Source of the DNA: a virus
DNA length: 58,443 nucleotides
Reading direction: 5' to 3' (one strand)
IMG/VR virus record: IMGVR_UViG_3300046170_000357
Span: 1-58,443 of that record
The notes beneath the pieces were generated by a model. That model was not told the origin of the DNA and made no database searches. It saw nothing but the letters and a program-made list of their open reading frames with translations. A program made the translations under genes and the position numbers. How positions within the stretch are numbered: position 1 is the first letter of the stretch; every line of letters begins with the position of its first letter. Below, in pieces: positions 7,469-14,460 of the stretch.

Positions 7469-7779
7469 AGATAAGAACACAAGACGCAATAGTTCAGTCT
7501 GTTTTAAGAAAGATGGACGAACGTAGTTTAATCGGACAGAAAAAGTATGGAGCTACAATGATGCAAGAAATAGAAGGTCAAGAAAAAGATCTTAATCGTT
7601 TCTTAGTTGATGTACAAGAAGAACTAATGGATGCTTTATTATACATTGAAGCTGCTAAAAGATGTTTAGCTGATGAGGTTGAAGAGTGTATGATAAATAG
7701 AATAAACGTTGTAGGTCAAAACGGTAACGATGGTTTACACTATCACGACATTGAGATCAATGAAGAGAAGACCTTATAA
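7465..7779 (+). CDS. Small MazG-like (all-alpha NTP-PPase) phage protein
   Basis: 104 residues starting in an ATGA overlap. The first 70 residues are helical, with SVLRKMDERSLIGQKKYGAT and VDVQEELMDALLYIEAAKR. I recognise this arrangement as a common phage family related to all-alpha NTP pyrophosphatases. The EExxD pattern in QEELMDA fits one half of a metal site; the second acidic pair is less clear, so activity is uncertain. It follows a fused MazG domain, giving two such proteins in tandem. Confidence 0.55.
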   Translation: MKIRTQDAIVQSVLRKMDERSLIGQKKYGATMMQEIEGQEKDLNRFLVDVQEELMDALLYIEAAKRCLADEVEECMINRINVVGQNGNDGLHYHDIEINEEKTL

Positions 7780-8218
7780 ACGCAAGAAAAAACGCGGGCC
7801 AGTACAGTCAAAGAAGGTATCATATGATGGTATTAACTTTGCATCTGGCCTTGAGCGTTATATGTATATGGCTTTGAAAAAAGAAAAAATCAAAGCTAAA
7901 TACGAAGGAGAGACTTTTGTTTTATTAGCTGGTTTTCATTTTGAAAACGAAGTATATGAGAGATGTGCTAATGGTAAAGGTGATTACAAAAATAGAGGTT
8001 GCAAACGTATACTACCTATTAAGTACACGCCTGATTTTATTGGTGATGATTTTATAATTGAAACAAAAGGTAGAGCTAATGAGTCTTTTCCAATGCGTTG
8101 GAAGTTATTTAAAAGACTTGTTATGAATCAATTTCCTAATTACACATTGTATAAACCACAAAATCAAAAAGAATGCGACGAGACAATAAAGCTAATCCTT
8201 TCGAAGCGAAAAGGATAG
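7760..8218 (+). CDS. DUF1064-like PD-(D/E)XK phage nuclease
   Basis: 152 residues from the ATG at 7760, preferred over an earlier in-frame start because it gives a short overlap and the Lys/Arg-rich N-terminus (MKRRPYKRKKKRG) usual for the family. Then come VSYDGINFASGLERYMYMAL, a Cys-containing insert, IKYTPDFIGDDFIIETKG with D92, E101 and K103 as the nuclease triad, and a helical end. DUF1064 members are Holliday-junction resolvase-like nucleases. It probably trims branched replication intermediates before packaging. Confidence 0.75.
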   Translation: MKRRPYKRKKKRGPVQSKKVSYDGINFASGLERYMYMALKKEKIKAKYEGETFVLLAGFHFENEVYERCANGKGDYKNRGCKRILPIKYTPDFIGDDFIIETKGRANESFPMRWKLFKRLVMNQFPNYTLYKPQNQKECDETIKLILSKRKG

Positions 8219-8343
8219 CAAGACAGAAGTATGCCGAGCGTCAAATTGATAAATGGGTTAAATGGAGTTGGGAGATGCGTGGTAAAATAAAATACAAAGA
8301 ACTAATAGAAATACAAGATAGATATGGAATCAAATGTTATTGA
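8173..8343 (+). CDS. Small basic hypothetical protein (56 aa)
   Basis: A 56-codon frame starts inside the nuclease gene and ends overlapping the next small gene. The product is very basic and helical (RRDNKANPFEAKRIARQKYA, then several Trp in KWVKWSWEMRGK). No family is recognised. Coding is supported by chained overlaps on both sides rather than by homology. Confidence 0.5.
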   Translation: MRRDNKANPFEAKRIARQKYAERQIDKWVKWSWEMRGKIKYKELIEIQDRYGIKCY

Positions 8344-8470
8344 TTATGTTTTAGCTAAATATCCTAAAACATTTAAAGATAAAGAAATACTAGTAGAAGA
8401 AAATGATGCTTGTTATTTTGTATCAACAAACAAAGATGAATCACCTTTAATATTAAGCAAAAACATATGA
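8324..8470 (+). CDS. Small hypothetical protein (48 aa)
   Basis: A 48-codon frame starts 20 bases before the end of the previous gene and ends in an ATGA overlap with the next. The peptide begins MESNVIDYVLAKYPKTFKD and looks like one short helix followed by a beta hairpin. I do not recognise it. It is one of three consecutive tiny genes between the nuclease and ribonucleotide reductase. Confidence 0.5.
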   Translation: MESNVIDYVLAKYPKTFKDKEILVEENDACYFVSTNKDESPLILSKNI

Positions 8471-8613
8471 GTAATAAAAAGAAACAATGGAGCCTGTCAA
8501 TAGGTACTTATCCAGGTTTACTGGTCGGTATGAGATCATACGAAGAAGAAACACAAACAACACACGTTATTTATTTACCGCTAATTGACATAGCATTAGA
8601 GATATATAAGTAA
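8467..8613 (+). CDS. Small conserved-looking phage protein (48 aa)
   Basis: A 48-codon frame with overlaps at both ends (ATGA and TAATG into nrdB). The sequence KKKQWSLSIGTYPGLLVGMR, then THVIYLPLIDIALEIYK, resembles a small protein that I recall from many unrelated phages, always unnamed. Its hydrophobic C-terminal half is too short for a confident membrane call. Function unknown. Confidence 0.55.
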   Translation: MSNKKKQWSLSIGTYPGLLVGMRSYEEETQTTHVIYLPLIDIALEIYK

Positions 8614-9581
8614 TGGGATTATTTGATAAAAGAATACCGTATAAACCTTTTGAGTACCCTGAGTATTACACAGAAGGTTGGTTAAAGCAAGCTCAAGCAT
8701 TTTGGTTACACACTGAAATACCAATGAGTGGAGATGTTAAAGATTGGAACGAAAGATTAAATGATAAAGAAAAGAACTTGGTCGGTAATATACTGCTCGG
8801 CTTCGCACAGACGGAGTGCGCGGTTTCTGATTACTGGACCCAAAAAGTAGTAAGCTGGTTTCCAAAGTACGAGATACAGCAAATGGCTATGATGTTTGGA
8901 TCACAAGAAACGATACACGCGGTAGCATATAGTTATTTAAATGAAACATTAGGATTAGAAGATTATGAAGCATTCTTACACGAACCGGCGACGGCTGAGA
9001 GATTTGATAATTTGGTTGCTTACGACGGTGATAACGCAGTTGGTATTGGTAAAAGCTTGGCTGTATTTTCAGCCTTCGCTGAAGGAGTTAGTTTGTATAG
9101 TGCTTTTGCAGTCCTTTATAGCTTTCAGCTTCGCAATTTACTTAAAGGGATCGGACAACAAATGAAATGGTCTGTTCGCGATGAAAGCTTACACAGTAAA
9201 ATGGGTTGCAAGCTTTTCCGCGATATGTGCAGCGAAAACAATCAATTACTGAATTTATGTCGAGAAGATATAGTAAAAGCTGCGGAAACCATGGTAGCAC
9301 TAGAAACTAAGTATATTAACAAGATGTTTGAGATGGGTGACATTGAAGGCATATCATCAAATGATCTTACGCATTTTATAAAAAAGAGAGCAAATGAAAA
9401 ACTTGTTGAACTGGGTTACGTTGACCTTGGGAACTATTTCGCGTATGACAAGGGCGCAGCGTCTAATCTTGATTGGTTCTATCATCTTACCGGCGGGGTC
9501 ACTCATACTGATTTTTTCGCAATACGGCCGACAGATTATAGCAAAGCTGGCGAAGGGGAAGACTTCGAAGATATTTGGTAA
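8613..9581 (+). CDS. nrdB: Ribonucleotide reductase class Ia, small (radical) subunit
   Basis: 322 residues with a complete di-iron/tyrosyl-radical site: E68 (AQTECAVSDYW), E99 and H102 (SQETIHAVAYSY), radical Tyr106, E157 (FAEGVSLYSAF), then E191 and H194 (VRDESLHSKMG). It generates the radical passed to the large subunit at 10074-11795 for reducing ribonucleoside diphosphates to deoxy forms. The C-terminal tail (GEGEDFEDIW) is acidic with a terminal aromatic, as expected for docking to the large subunit. It is separated from nrdA by two small genes. TAATG start. Confidence 0.93.
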   Translation: MGLFDKRIPYKPFEYPEYYTEGWLKQAQAFWLHTEIPMSGDVKDWNERLNDKEKNLVGNILLGFAQTECAVSDYWTQKVVSWFPKYEIQQMAMMFGSQETIHAVAYSYLNETLGLEDYEAFLHEPATAERFDNLVAYDGDNAVGIGKSLAVFSAFAEGVSLYSAFAVLYSFQLRNLLKGIGQQMKWSVRDESLHSKMGCKLFRDMCSENNQLLNLCREDIVKAAETMVALETKYINKMFEMGDIEGISSNDLTHFIKKRANEKLVELGYVDLGNYFAYDKGAASNLDWFYHLTGGVTHTDFFAIRPTDYSKAGEGEDFEDIW

Positions 9582-9613
9582 CATAACTAATAAAGATATA
9601 GAAAAAGACTTAT

Positions 9614-9841
9614 ATGAAGGGAAGTAAACAAAGCAGAACAGATCTGCTAGAAAAAAAGATACAAGCAGCGATTAATATAATTAAGCAATTATTAGATGAA
9701 AATGCTTATTTAAAAGATCTGTCTGTAGGTACACTGGAGACTGTAAAGTTAATGCCAGGCTATGATGAAGCAATAGAACAATTAAAAACTAAACTAAAAG
9801 AAGATGGAGAGAAAAAGAAAATGGAAGTACAGGCTGATTAA
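9614..9841 (+). CDS. Small helical hypothetical protein (75 aa)
   Basis: 75 residues, almost entirely helical and charged: ARTDLLEKK-like N-terminus (KQSRTDLLEKKIQAAINIIK), a middle LSVGTLETVKLMPGYDEAI and a Lys-rich end, consistent with a short coiled coil. It lies between nrdB and nrdA and overlaps the following membrane protein gene by 38 bases. No family recognised. The alternative frame 9394-9627 runs across the end of nrdB and is rejected. Confidence 0.55.
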   Translation: MKGSKQSRTDLLEKKIQAAINIIKQLLDENAYLKDLSVGTLETVKLMPGYDEAIEQLKTKLKEDGEKKKMEVQAD

Positions 9842-10073
9842 AGCCTTACGATATACTAATAAGCTCACATCTTGGCAGAAGTTTGCGTCACGTGTTGGAT
9901 ACATGGGCGCAGGCTTTGTCATAGCAGGGCAATGGACAATTGAACCTATGTTTTTTATCATAGGATTTATGTGTGTGATAGTACAAACATCATCACGTAA
10001 ACAATGGAACTTAGTTGCTTTAAACGTTAATGGTTTAATAGCATGGATCATACACTTAATAAACGGAGTATAA
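9804..10073 (+). CDS. Small inner-membrane protein with two probable TM helices
   Basis: 89 residues. A basic N-terminus (ERKRKWKYRLIKALRYTNK) precedes two hydrophobic segments, roughly residues 33-61 (VGYMGAGFVIAG, then MFFIIGFMCVIVQT) and 70-88 (LVALNVNGLIAWIIHLI). Positive-inside reasoning places the N-terminus in the cytoplasm. It is tightly placed between nrdB and nrdA, its stop directly before the nrdA ATG. Function unknown. Its size would allow a holin-like role, but location among nucleotide genes argues against that. Confidence 0.6.
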   Translation: MERKRKWKYRLIKALRYTNKLTSWQKFASRVGYMGAGFVIAGQWTIEPMFFIIGFMCVIVQTSSRKQWNLVALNVNGLIAWIIHLINGV

Positions 10074-11795
10074 ATGTGGAACAATGAATGGAAAAAAGGA
10101 GAAGATTACCCTAAGTGGGGTGATACAGATGTATATAAAAAAACTATCGCAGGCGGTTACTTACTACAAGATGAAACACCTCGTGAAGCATACATGCGAG
10201 TTGCTAAAACAGTTGCGCGTAGACTTTACAAACCTGAGATGGCTGGAACGTTCTTTGATTATATTTGGAATGGTTGGCTGTGTCTGGCTAGTCCTGTGTT
10301 ATCAAATACAGGGACTGATCGTGGTTTACCTATATCTTGCTTTGGCATTGATGTTGCAGACTCGATACAGGACATAGGACAAAAAAACTTAGAGATGATG
10401 CTACTCGCTAAGCACGGCGGTGGAGTTGGCATTGGTATTAATATGATTAGACCCGCTGGCGCTAAAATAACAGGTAATGGAACAAGTGATGGCGTTGTGC
10501 CGTTTTGTAAAATATACGATTCGACAATACTTGCCACTAATCAAGGATCTGTCAGACGAGGAGCTGCATCAGTTAATATTAATATTGATCACCCCGATTT
10601 CGATGAGTGGCTCGAAATACGTGAACCTAAAGGTGATGTCAATAGACAATCACTTAACATGCACCAGTGCGCTGTGGTTGGCGATAAATTTATGCGACGA
10701 ATTGAACAAGGAGATAGAGACGCTAGAAAACGTTGGGGAAAATTACTTCAAAAGCGTAAAGCTACTGGCGAACCTTACATCCTTTTTAAGGGGAATACAA
10801 ATAAAAATAACCCACGAGCCTACAAAGACAATGGCTTAAAGGTACATATGACAAACATATGTTCAGAGATTACATTACACACAGACGAGAATCATAGCTT
10901 TGTATGTTGCTTGTCGTCATTAAATTTAGCTAAATATGATGAATGGAAAGGTACTAACCTTATATATCACGCCACGTGGTTTCTTGATGGCGTTATGGAG
11001 GAATTTATTCAAAGAGCCAAAGGACTTAGAGGTTTTGAAAATGCCGTTCGTTCTGCTAGCAAAGGACGAGCACTCGGGCTGGGTGTCCTTGGGTGGCATA
11101 CCTACCTCCAAGAAAAGGCTATTCCTTTTGAAGGTTTACTTGCTCAGTTTGAAACTAGGAAAATATTTTCGCAAATTAAAATCGAAAGCGAGCGGGCTAG
11201 TAGAGATCTTGCTGAGGTTTATGGTGAACCTTTGTGGTGCGTTGGCACTGGTATGCGTAATACTCACTTGCGCGCTATTGCTCCCACTGTTAGTAATTCA
11301 AAGCTTAGCGGAAACATTTCGCCGGGAATAGAACCTTGGGCTGCTAATGTATTTACAGAGCAGTCTGCTAAAGGTACGTTTATACGTAAAAACCCTACAC
11401 TTTTAAAATTACTTAGAAAACTTAAAATAAATAACAATGAAACTTGGGATAAAATACTGGCAGATGGTGGTAGTGTTCAAGGTCTATCTGAGCTTGACGG
11501 GGTTGTGGTTGGACCACACGATGTACCGGCTAAGGACGTTTTTAAAACGTTTAAAGAAATCAATCAACTCGAACTAGTAAATCAAGCTGGTATACGACAG
11601 CAGTACATAGATCAATCTGTTAGTTTAAATCTAGCATTTCCTAGTGTAGCTACACCTAAATGGATTAATCAGGTTCATATGTCAGCATGGAAAAAAGGTA
11701 TTAAGACCTTGTACTATACTAGAACTGAATCAGTACTACGCGGCGATATAGCACAACAAGCTATGAGTGAAGATTGTTTAGCTTGTGATGGCTAA
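10074..11795 (+). CDS. nrdA: Ribonucleotide reductase class Ia, large (catalytic) subunit, no ATP cone
   Basis: 573 residues. Catalytic signatures include C89 in LPISCFGIDV (redox Cys), the GGGVGIGINMIRPAG loop, MTNICSEITL (radical Cys and Glu), FVCCLSSLNLAKYDEW (second redox Cys) and a C-terminal CLAC shuttle pair. At 573 residues it is far shorter than the about 760 of E. coli NrdA, and the protein opens directly in the region after the N-terminal ATP cone. Overall-activity feedback by dATP should therefore be absent, a common phage trait. It is the last gene of the plus arm. Confidence 0.93.
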   Translation: MWNNEWKKGEDYPKWGDTDVYKKTIAGGYLLQDETPREAYMRVAKTVARRLYKPEMAGTFFDYIWNGWLCLASPVLSNTGTDRGLPISCFGIDVADSIQDIGQKNLEMMLLAKHGGGVGIGINMIRPAGAKITGNGTSDGVVPFCKIYDSTILATNQGSVRRGAASVNINIDHPDFDEWLEIREPKGDVNRQSLNMHQCAVVGDKFMRRIEQGDRDARKRWGKLLQKRKATGEPYILFKGNTNKNNPRAYKDNGLKVHMTNICSEITLHTDENHSFVCCLSSLNLAKYDEWKGTNLIYHATWFLDGVMEEFIQRAKGLRGFENAVRSASKGRALGLGVLGWHTYLQEKAIPFEGLLAQFETRKIFSQIKIESERASRDLAEVYGEPLWCVGTGMRNTHLRAIAPTVSNSKLSGNISPGIEPWAANVFTEQSAKGTFIRKNPTLLKLLRKLKINNNETWDKILADGGSVQGLSELDGVVVGPHDVPAKDVFKTFKEINQLELVNQAGIRQQYIDQSVSLNLAFPSVATPKWINQVHMSAWKKGIKTLYYTRTESVLRGDIAQQAMSEDCLACDG

Positions 11796-11800
11796 AGGCT

Positions 11801-11818
11801 AAAAGTTATGACTTTTTT
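11801..11818 (+). terminator. Weak A/T hairpin with T-run after nrdA
   Basis: AAAAGT (11801-11806), loop TATG, ACTTTT (11811-11816) and more T residues, six bases after the last plus-strand stop. The stem is A/T-rich and weak, so it may act only together with the stronger hairpin at 11870-11899. Confidence 0.35.
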
Positions 11819-11869
11819 ATACATACAATAACCAATGTGTATAAAAAATTAAATAATCTATACATATTA

Positions 11870-11899
11870 AAAAAGGGCTCTCGTAATGAGGGCCCTTTC
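11870..11899. terminator. Strong convergent terminator between the two arms
   Basis: AAGGGCTCTC (11873-11882) pairs with GAGGGCCCTT (11888-11897) through ten pairs, one of them T-G, around loop GTAAT. On the minus strand it is followed by six T residues, a classic rho-independent terminator for the late arm. On the plus strand it is followed by TTTCTT. It sits between nrdA (plus) and the last minus-strand gene, so it can stop transcription from both directions. Confidence 0.8.
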
Positions 11900-11947
11900 T
11901 TGGTTACAGGAACTTTTGGGTATGGTACGCCCAGTTATCTTTGTTCC

Positions 11948-12088
11948 TTATTTTTTACAGACACACTCTGCTACTGGACAGTCTTTAACATCTACAATTA
12001 ATTTAGATACTAACCAGTTCCATTTGCACATTAGCTTACACCAGCAAGCCTGCATCCATAATCCTAATTTTACTAATAATTTTCCCAT
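11948..12088 (-). CDS. Cys-rich 46-residue peptide
   Basis: A 46-codon minus-strand frame between the terminator and the next gene. The peptide begins MGKLLVKLGLWMQACWCKLM and has six Cys (15, 17, 21, 36, 41, 43) and four Trp. The Cys content suggests metal binding or disulphides, but no family is recognised. It starts eight bases after the upstream gene's stop and is the last minus-strand gene before the terminator. Support is compositional and positional. Confidence 0.45.
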   Translation of the reverse strand: MGKLLVKLGLWMQACWCKLMCKWNWLVSKLIVDVKDCPVAECVCKK

Positions 12089-12095
12089 TGTTTAT

Positions 12096-12407
12096 TTATT
12101 TATACATTCTAGCCAGTTTTGAAGCTGGCACCCCGTCTTTTGTTACTGACCCACCTTTTGCTATTTCCATAGTATAAGCATAATCTTTTAAAGACTTAAT
12201 ATCTTCAGGTTTTCTAGGCTTAACAAAAGTTTTAGGTCCAGCGCCATCCGTGTCATCAATATAAAAACCTTCTTTACTTTGCTTAACATATTTATCGTAA
12301 GCAGGTTTATGAAGTTTTTGAATTGAATCTTGATATTCTTTTTTCTTTTTAGGATCTATTTTTAATGGTGATTTCTCACTAAATGATTTTTGAAATGGTG
12401 AACTCAT
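12096..12407 (-). CDS. Small Lys-rich protein with SPL motif (103 aa)
   Basis: 103 residues starting MSSPFQKSFSEKSPLKIDP, followed by a Lys-rich segment and a GGSVTKDGVPASKLARMYK end. It carries two copies of the Ser-Pro-hydrophobic motif (SPF, SPL) shared with a group of tiny proteins here and at 51.5-53.3 kb. It overlaps the upstream gene by four bases (ATGA). I do not recognise the fold. A virion-associated or DNA-condensing role is conceivable from charge and setting. Confidence 0.55.
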   Translation of the reverse strand: MSSPFQKSFSEKSPLKIDPKKKKEYQDSIQKLHKPAYDKYVKQSKEGFYIDDTDGAGPKTFVKPRKPEDIKSLKDYAYTMEIAKGGSVTKDGVPASKLARMYK

Positions 12408-12688
12408 GATTTTTTTGATTTATTTTTTTGACAAAAGTTTCTGGCTGCTTCTACGCTGCCGAAACCCCACTTTTTTAGTGCCATTGCTTTTTTAGTTGGT
12501 TCGCCTTTAGCATCTTTCATTGCTCCAGCCATACCAGCAAATCTACAAGCAAATGACACTCTCCGCTTGTTAGTTCCTTTTGTAAGTCTCTTACCTAATT
12601 TCTTACCGGTTTCAGATGTATACTCTGACCGCATTTTTCTATTTTGCTTTTCGTAAGCTTTTTCTTTTATGTTTACTGGTGATTTCAT
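12404..12688 (-). CDS. Small basic phage protein (DUF6321-like, tentative)
   Basis: 94 residues, very basic. It starts MKSPVNIKEKAYEKQNRK and has a conserved-looking core, TNKRRVSFACRFAGMAGAMK, then KKAMALKKWGFGSVEAARNF and a Lys/Ser end. I recall this core from a family of small uncharacterised proteins in phages and some large eukaryotic viruses (possibly DUF6321; not verified). Two Cys (in FACRF and FCQK) could bind metal. It directly follows the endolysin in transcription order. Confidence 0.6.
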   Translation of the reverse strand: MKSPVNIKEKAYEKQNRKMRSEYTSETGKKLGKRLTKGTNKRRVSFACRFAGMAGAMKDAKGEPTKKAMALKKWGFGSVEAARNFCQKNKSKKS

Positions 12689-12689
12689 A

Positions 12690-13042
12690 TTAATATGTCC
12701 AAATTACGTTTTGTGATTTATCTTTGTCGATGTCTACATGTATAAAAGTGCTAGCAACACCTATACGATTGAAACCTACTTCTATCAACGCTGTAAGCAT
12801 TTCAAATCTATCATTAGATCTTACGCATGCTACATCAATTGCTAAGCCTTTTAAATGCGAAGATGAATCAACACCACCAACTTTACGGTTGTGATCTCAG
12901 TTCTGTATCCACTAGTTACGTGTATAGGCTTGCCATATATCTCACGAGCTTTGTCTATCATATCCAAAAGCTCAGGATCCATAAGCTGACCACTACCTTG
13001 TATATCAGGTGAATCAAATTCTTCGTAATTAAAGTATTTCAA
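12690..13042 (-). CDS. Peptidase M15-like endolysin, interrupted by a one-base shift
   Basis: From the ATG at 13042: MKYFNYEEFDSPDIQGSG, PELLDMIDKAREIYGKPI and VTSGYRTE match the start of Zn-dependent D,D/L,D-carboxypeptidases (M15A-like). Just after GYRTE the frame breaks near 12893. The next frame immediately resumes HNRKVGGVDSSSHLKGLAID, then FIHVDID and a terminal VIWTY. The His/Asp/His zinc ligands are thus intact across both frames. Restoring one base gives about 118 residues. It would cut peptidoglycan stem peptides at lysis; a small membrane protein next door is the probable holin. Confidence 0.75.
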
Positions 13043-13200
13043 TCTTCAGTTTCTTTTTTAATGTTTATCCATTTAGAAATCGTGTAACCAATAGTTATTA
13101 AAAGTAATAATATTTTCAAACCGTCTTCTATTTGTGTAAATGTTGTAACACTAAGTGTGCCTACGTTCATAGCATATAGCTTTATATCTGATAAACTCAT
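13039..13200 (-). CDS. Small membrane protein, probable holin
   Basis: 53 residues from the ATG at 13200 (an upstream in-frame ATG at 13230 would overlap the previous gene further). One clear hydrophobic helix at about residues 28-44 (LKILLLLITIGYTISKW) is followed by a charged IKKETED tail. It overlaps the M15 endolysin start by four bases and precedes it in transcription. Size, single TM segment and neighbour fit a small holin, though proof needs functional data. Confidence 0.6.
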   Translation of the reverse strand: MSLSDIKLYAMNVGTLSVTTFTQIEDGLKILLLLITIGYTISKWINIKKETED

Positions 13201-13201
13201 T

Positions 13202-13606
13202 TTATTCTCCACATTTTTTTGATGGATCATCTACTCTTCTCCAGTCTTCTTTTTCAAACCAGTCTCTAAGTGTAGCTCCCTTTTTACGAGCGCCTTTGAC
13301 ATTAGTCTTAGACGATCTTTTATATTTACCCTTTGCGCCAGCGGATTTTTTAGAGTTTACTAGCTTTTCTCTTTGTTCTTTACTCATGCTACGTATTTTT
13401 GCAGCAGGTAAGCATGTTTTAGTTGTACCACCACCTTTTTGTTTATTAAGCGGAGATCTTTGTTCTTCCGCGTGTGCAAGCCCAACCTTGTTGCCGTCAC
13501 CTCTACCAGATACAGAAGCAGTTCTATTACGCATTTTATTCCAAGGCTTTGAGTGCATAACAGTAGCAGCACAATGCATCATTGGTGTTTTTTGTTTATA
13601 AGCCAT
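13202..13606 (-). CDS. Basic small phage protein with SPLN motif and C-terminal Trp/Asp patch
   Basis: 134 residues, Lys/Arg-rich. Order: HSKPWNKMRNRTASVSGR, RSPLNKQKGGGTTKTCLPA (contains SPLN), IRSMSKEQREKLVNSKK, a KKSAGAKGKYKRSSK linker, then ATLRDWFEKEDWRRVDDPSK. The C-terminal part recalls uncharacterised small proteins shared by phages and nucleocytoplasmic large DNA viruses. A nucleic-acid or virion role is inferred from charge only. Starts in a TAATG overlap with the 51-aa gene. Confidence 0.6.
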   Translation of the reverse strand: MAYKQKTPMMHCAATVMHSKPWNKMRNRTASVSGRGDGNKVGLAHAEEQRSPLNKQKGGGTTKTCLPAAKIRSMSKEQREKLVNSKKSAGAKGKYKRSSKTNVKGARKKGATLRDWFEKEDWRRVDDPSKKCGE

Positions 13607-13761
13607 TATTTCTTTTTACCTCCAAAGTTACTAGGTCCTCCAGCTTTAGTACATCTTACACCCCAACCTGAAGCATAAGCACTAGGCCAAACTTTAAATT
13701 TTCTTTTTGCAGCAGCTTTACAAGCACTACTTATTTTACCGTATAAAGGACTATTTGCCAT
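13606..13761 (-). CDS. Tiny basic protein of a phage/giant-virus family (DUF5872-like, tentative)
   Basis: 51 residues: MANSPLYGKISSACKAAAKR, then KFKVWPSAYASGWGVRCTKA and a GGPSNFGGKKK end. The VWPSAYASGWGVR block is highly distinctive, and I recall it from small proteins in many phages and in large eukaryotic DNA viruses (possibly DUF5872; not verified). It also carries the SPL motif. It overlaps the neighbours at both ends. Function unknown. Confidence 0.65.
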   Translation of the reverse strand: MANSPLYGKISSACKAAAKRKFKVWPSAYASGWGVRCTKAGGPSNFGGKKK

Positions 13762-14143
13762 CTTTCTTTTTATTTTGTAGTTCAATTATTTTTTTAACTC
13801 TAGCATCTTCATAACGCAATGCTTTAATTTGTTTTTTATCAAGACCTAAATCTAATAGCATTTGTACTTGATCAGATGTTTTAGTATCTTTTTTCATTGT
13901 ATCAAACTCCATCTGTTTTAGCTCAGCCGGTGTTGGATCTTTAGGTTTGTCCCAACCTCCATAATATGGTAAGCCAACATCATAAGTACCCCAACCTAAA
14001 CCTAATGCAACTTTTTGCCAAGTCTCTGTTTGATTACTTAATAAACCTCTAATGTTGTTTGCTTTTTTAACAACACGATCAATTGGTACATTTGTAAAAG
14101 CAGATATAATCTGAGCACCTGCTAAATAAGCTGGGATTGTCAA
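13751..14143 (-). CDS. C-terminal segment of the giant internal virion protein
   Basis: 130 codons in the frame that continues the giant protein (13751-21220). The apparent start is a TTG just after the stop of the 14140-14460 segment. Restoring one T in the run at about 14141 fuses them (GFSP then LTIPAYLAGAQIISAF). The content is helical, with IDRVVKKANNIRGLLSNQ, WGTYDVGLPYYGGWDKPK and a Lys-rich tail. I see no enzymatic motif. The end overlaps the start of the 51-aa gene. Confidence 0.6.
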   Translation of the reverse strand: MTIPAYLAGAQIISAFTNVPIDRVVKKANNIRGLLSNQTETWQKVALGLGWGTYDVGLPYYGGWDKPKDPTPAELKQMEFDTMKKDTKTSDQVQMLLDLGLDKKQIKALRYEDARVKKIIELQNKKKDGK

Positions 14144-14460
14144 GGACTAAAGCCTTTTTCTTTCATTTCTTTTCTATTCCAACTAAAGCTTTTTAATCCG
14201 CCTACTAGTTTTCTATATTTAGAATTAAGTGGTGGTGAAAATCCTAAAGCTTCAACTGATGCAGCTTCATACTCAGGCGTTTTCTTACCGTGCTCATCGT
14301 ATAGTTTAACTATCATATTTTTAAGAGCTGAAACTGCTGTACCTGCAACACCTAAACCTTTCAACTGTGAGTCAAGCATACCGTTTGCAACTCTAGCTAT
14401 TTTCTTATCAGCACGTGCTTTTTTTCTTAGCATCTTCTTCTTCGTCTTCGCTATCACCAA
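14140..14460 (-). CDS. Segment of the giant internal virion protein
   Basis: Reading frame of about 106 codons joined to the segment upstream by a one-base change in the A-run at about 14412-14418: seven A residues read out of frame, six would read AKKKARADKKIARVANGM. Content: MLDSQLKGLGVAGTAVSALK (hydrophobic, possibly membrane-active), HGKKTPEYEAASVEALGFSP and SFSWNRKEMKEKGFSP. It is not an independent gene in my reading; its apparent ATG at 14460 is internal. Confidence 0.55.
   Translation of the reverse strand: MVIAKTKKKMLRKKARADKKIARVANGMLDSQLKGLGVAGTAVSALKNMIVKLYDEHGKKTPEYEAASVEALGFSPPLNSKYRKLVGGLKSFSWNRKEMKEKGFSP

Noticed and set aside
9394-9627. Plus-strand 77-codon frame across the end of nrdB
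   Set aside because: It overlaps 188 bases of a well-supported enzyme in another frame, with hydrophobic nonsense-like sequence.
11886-12122. Plus-strand 78-codon frame after the terminator
   Set aside because: It starts inside the terminator, lies opposite the minus-strand 46- and 103-aa genes and has no operon partner.
12690-13042. Programmed ribosomal frameshift in the endolysin
   Set aside because: The break lacks a slippery heptamer and downstream structure, and similar breaks occur at many unrelated places.
14408-14460. Programmed slippage at the A-run in the giant gene
   Set aside because: The A-run could support slippage, but the same gene has other breaks without runs, so sequencing indels explain all.
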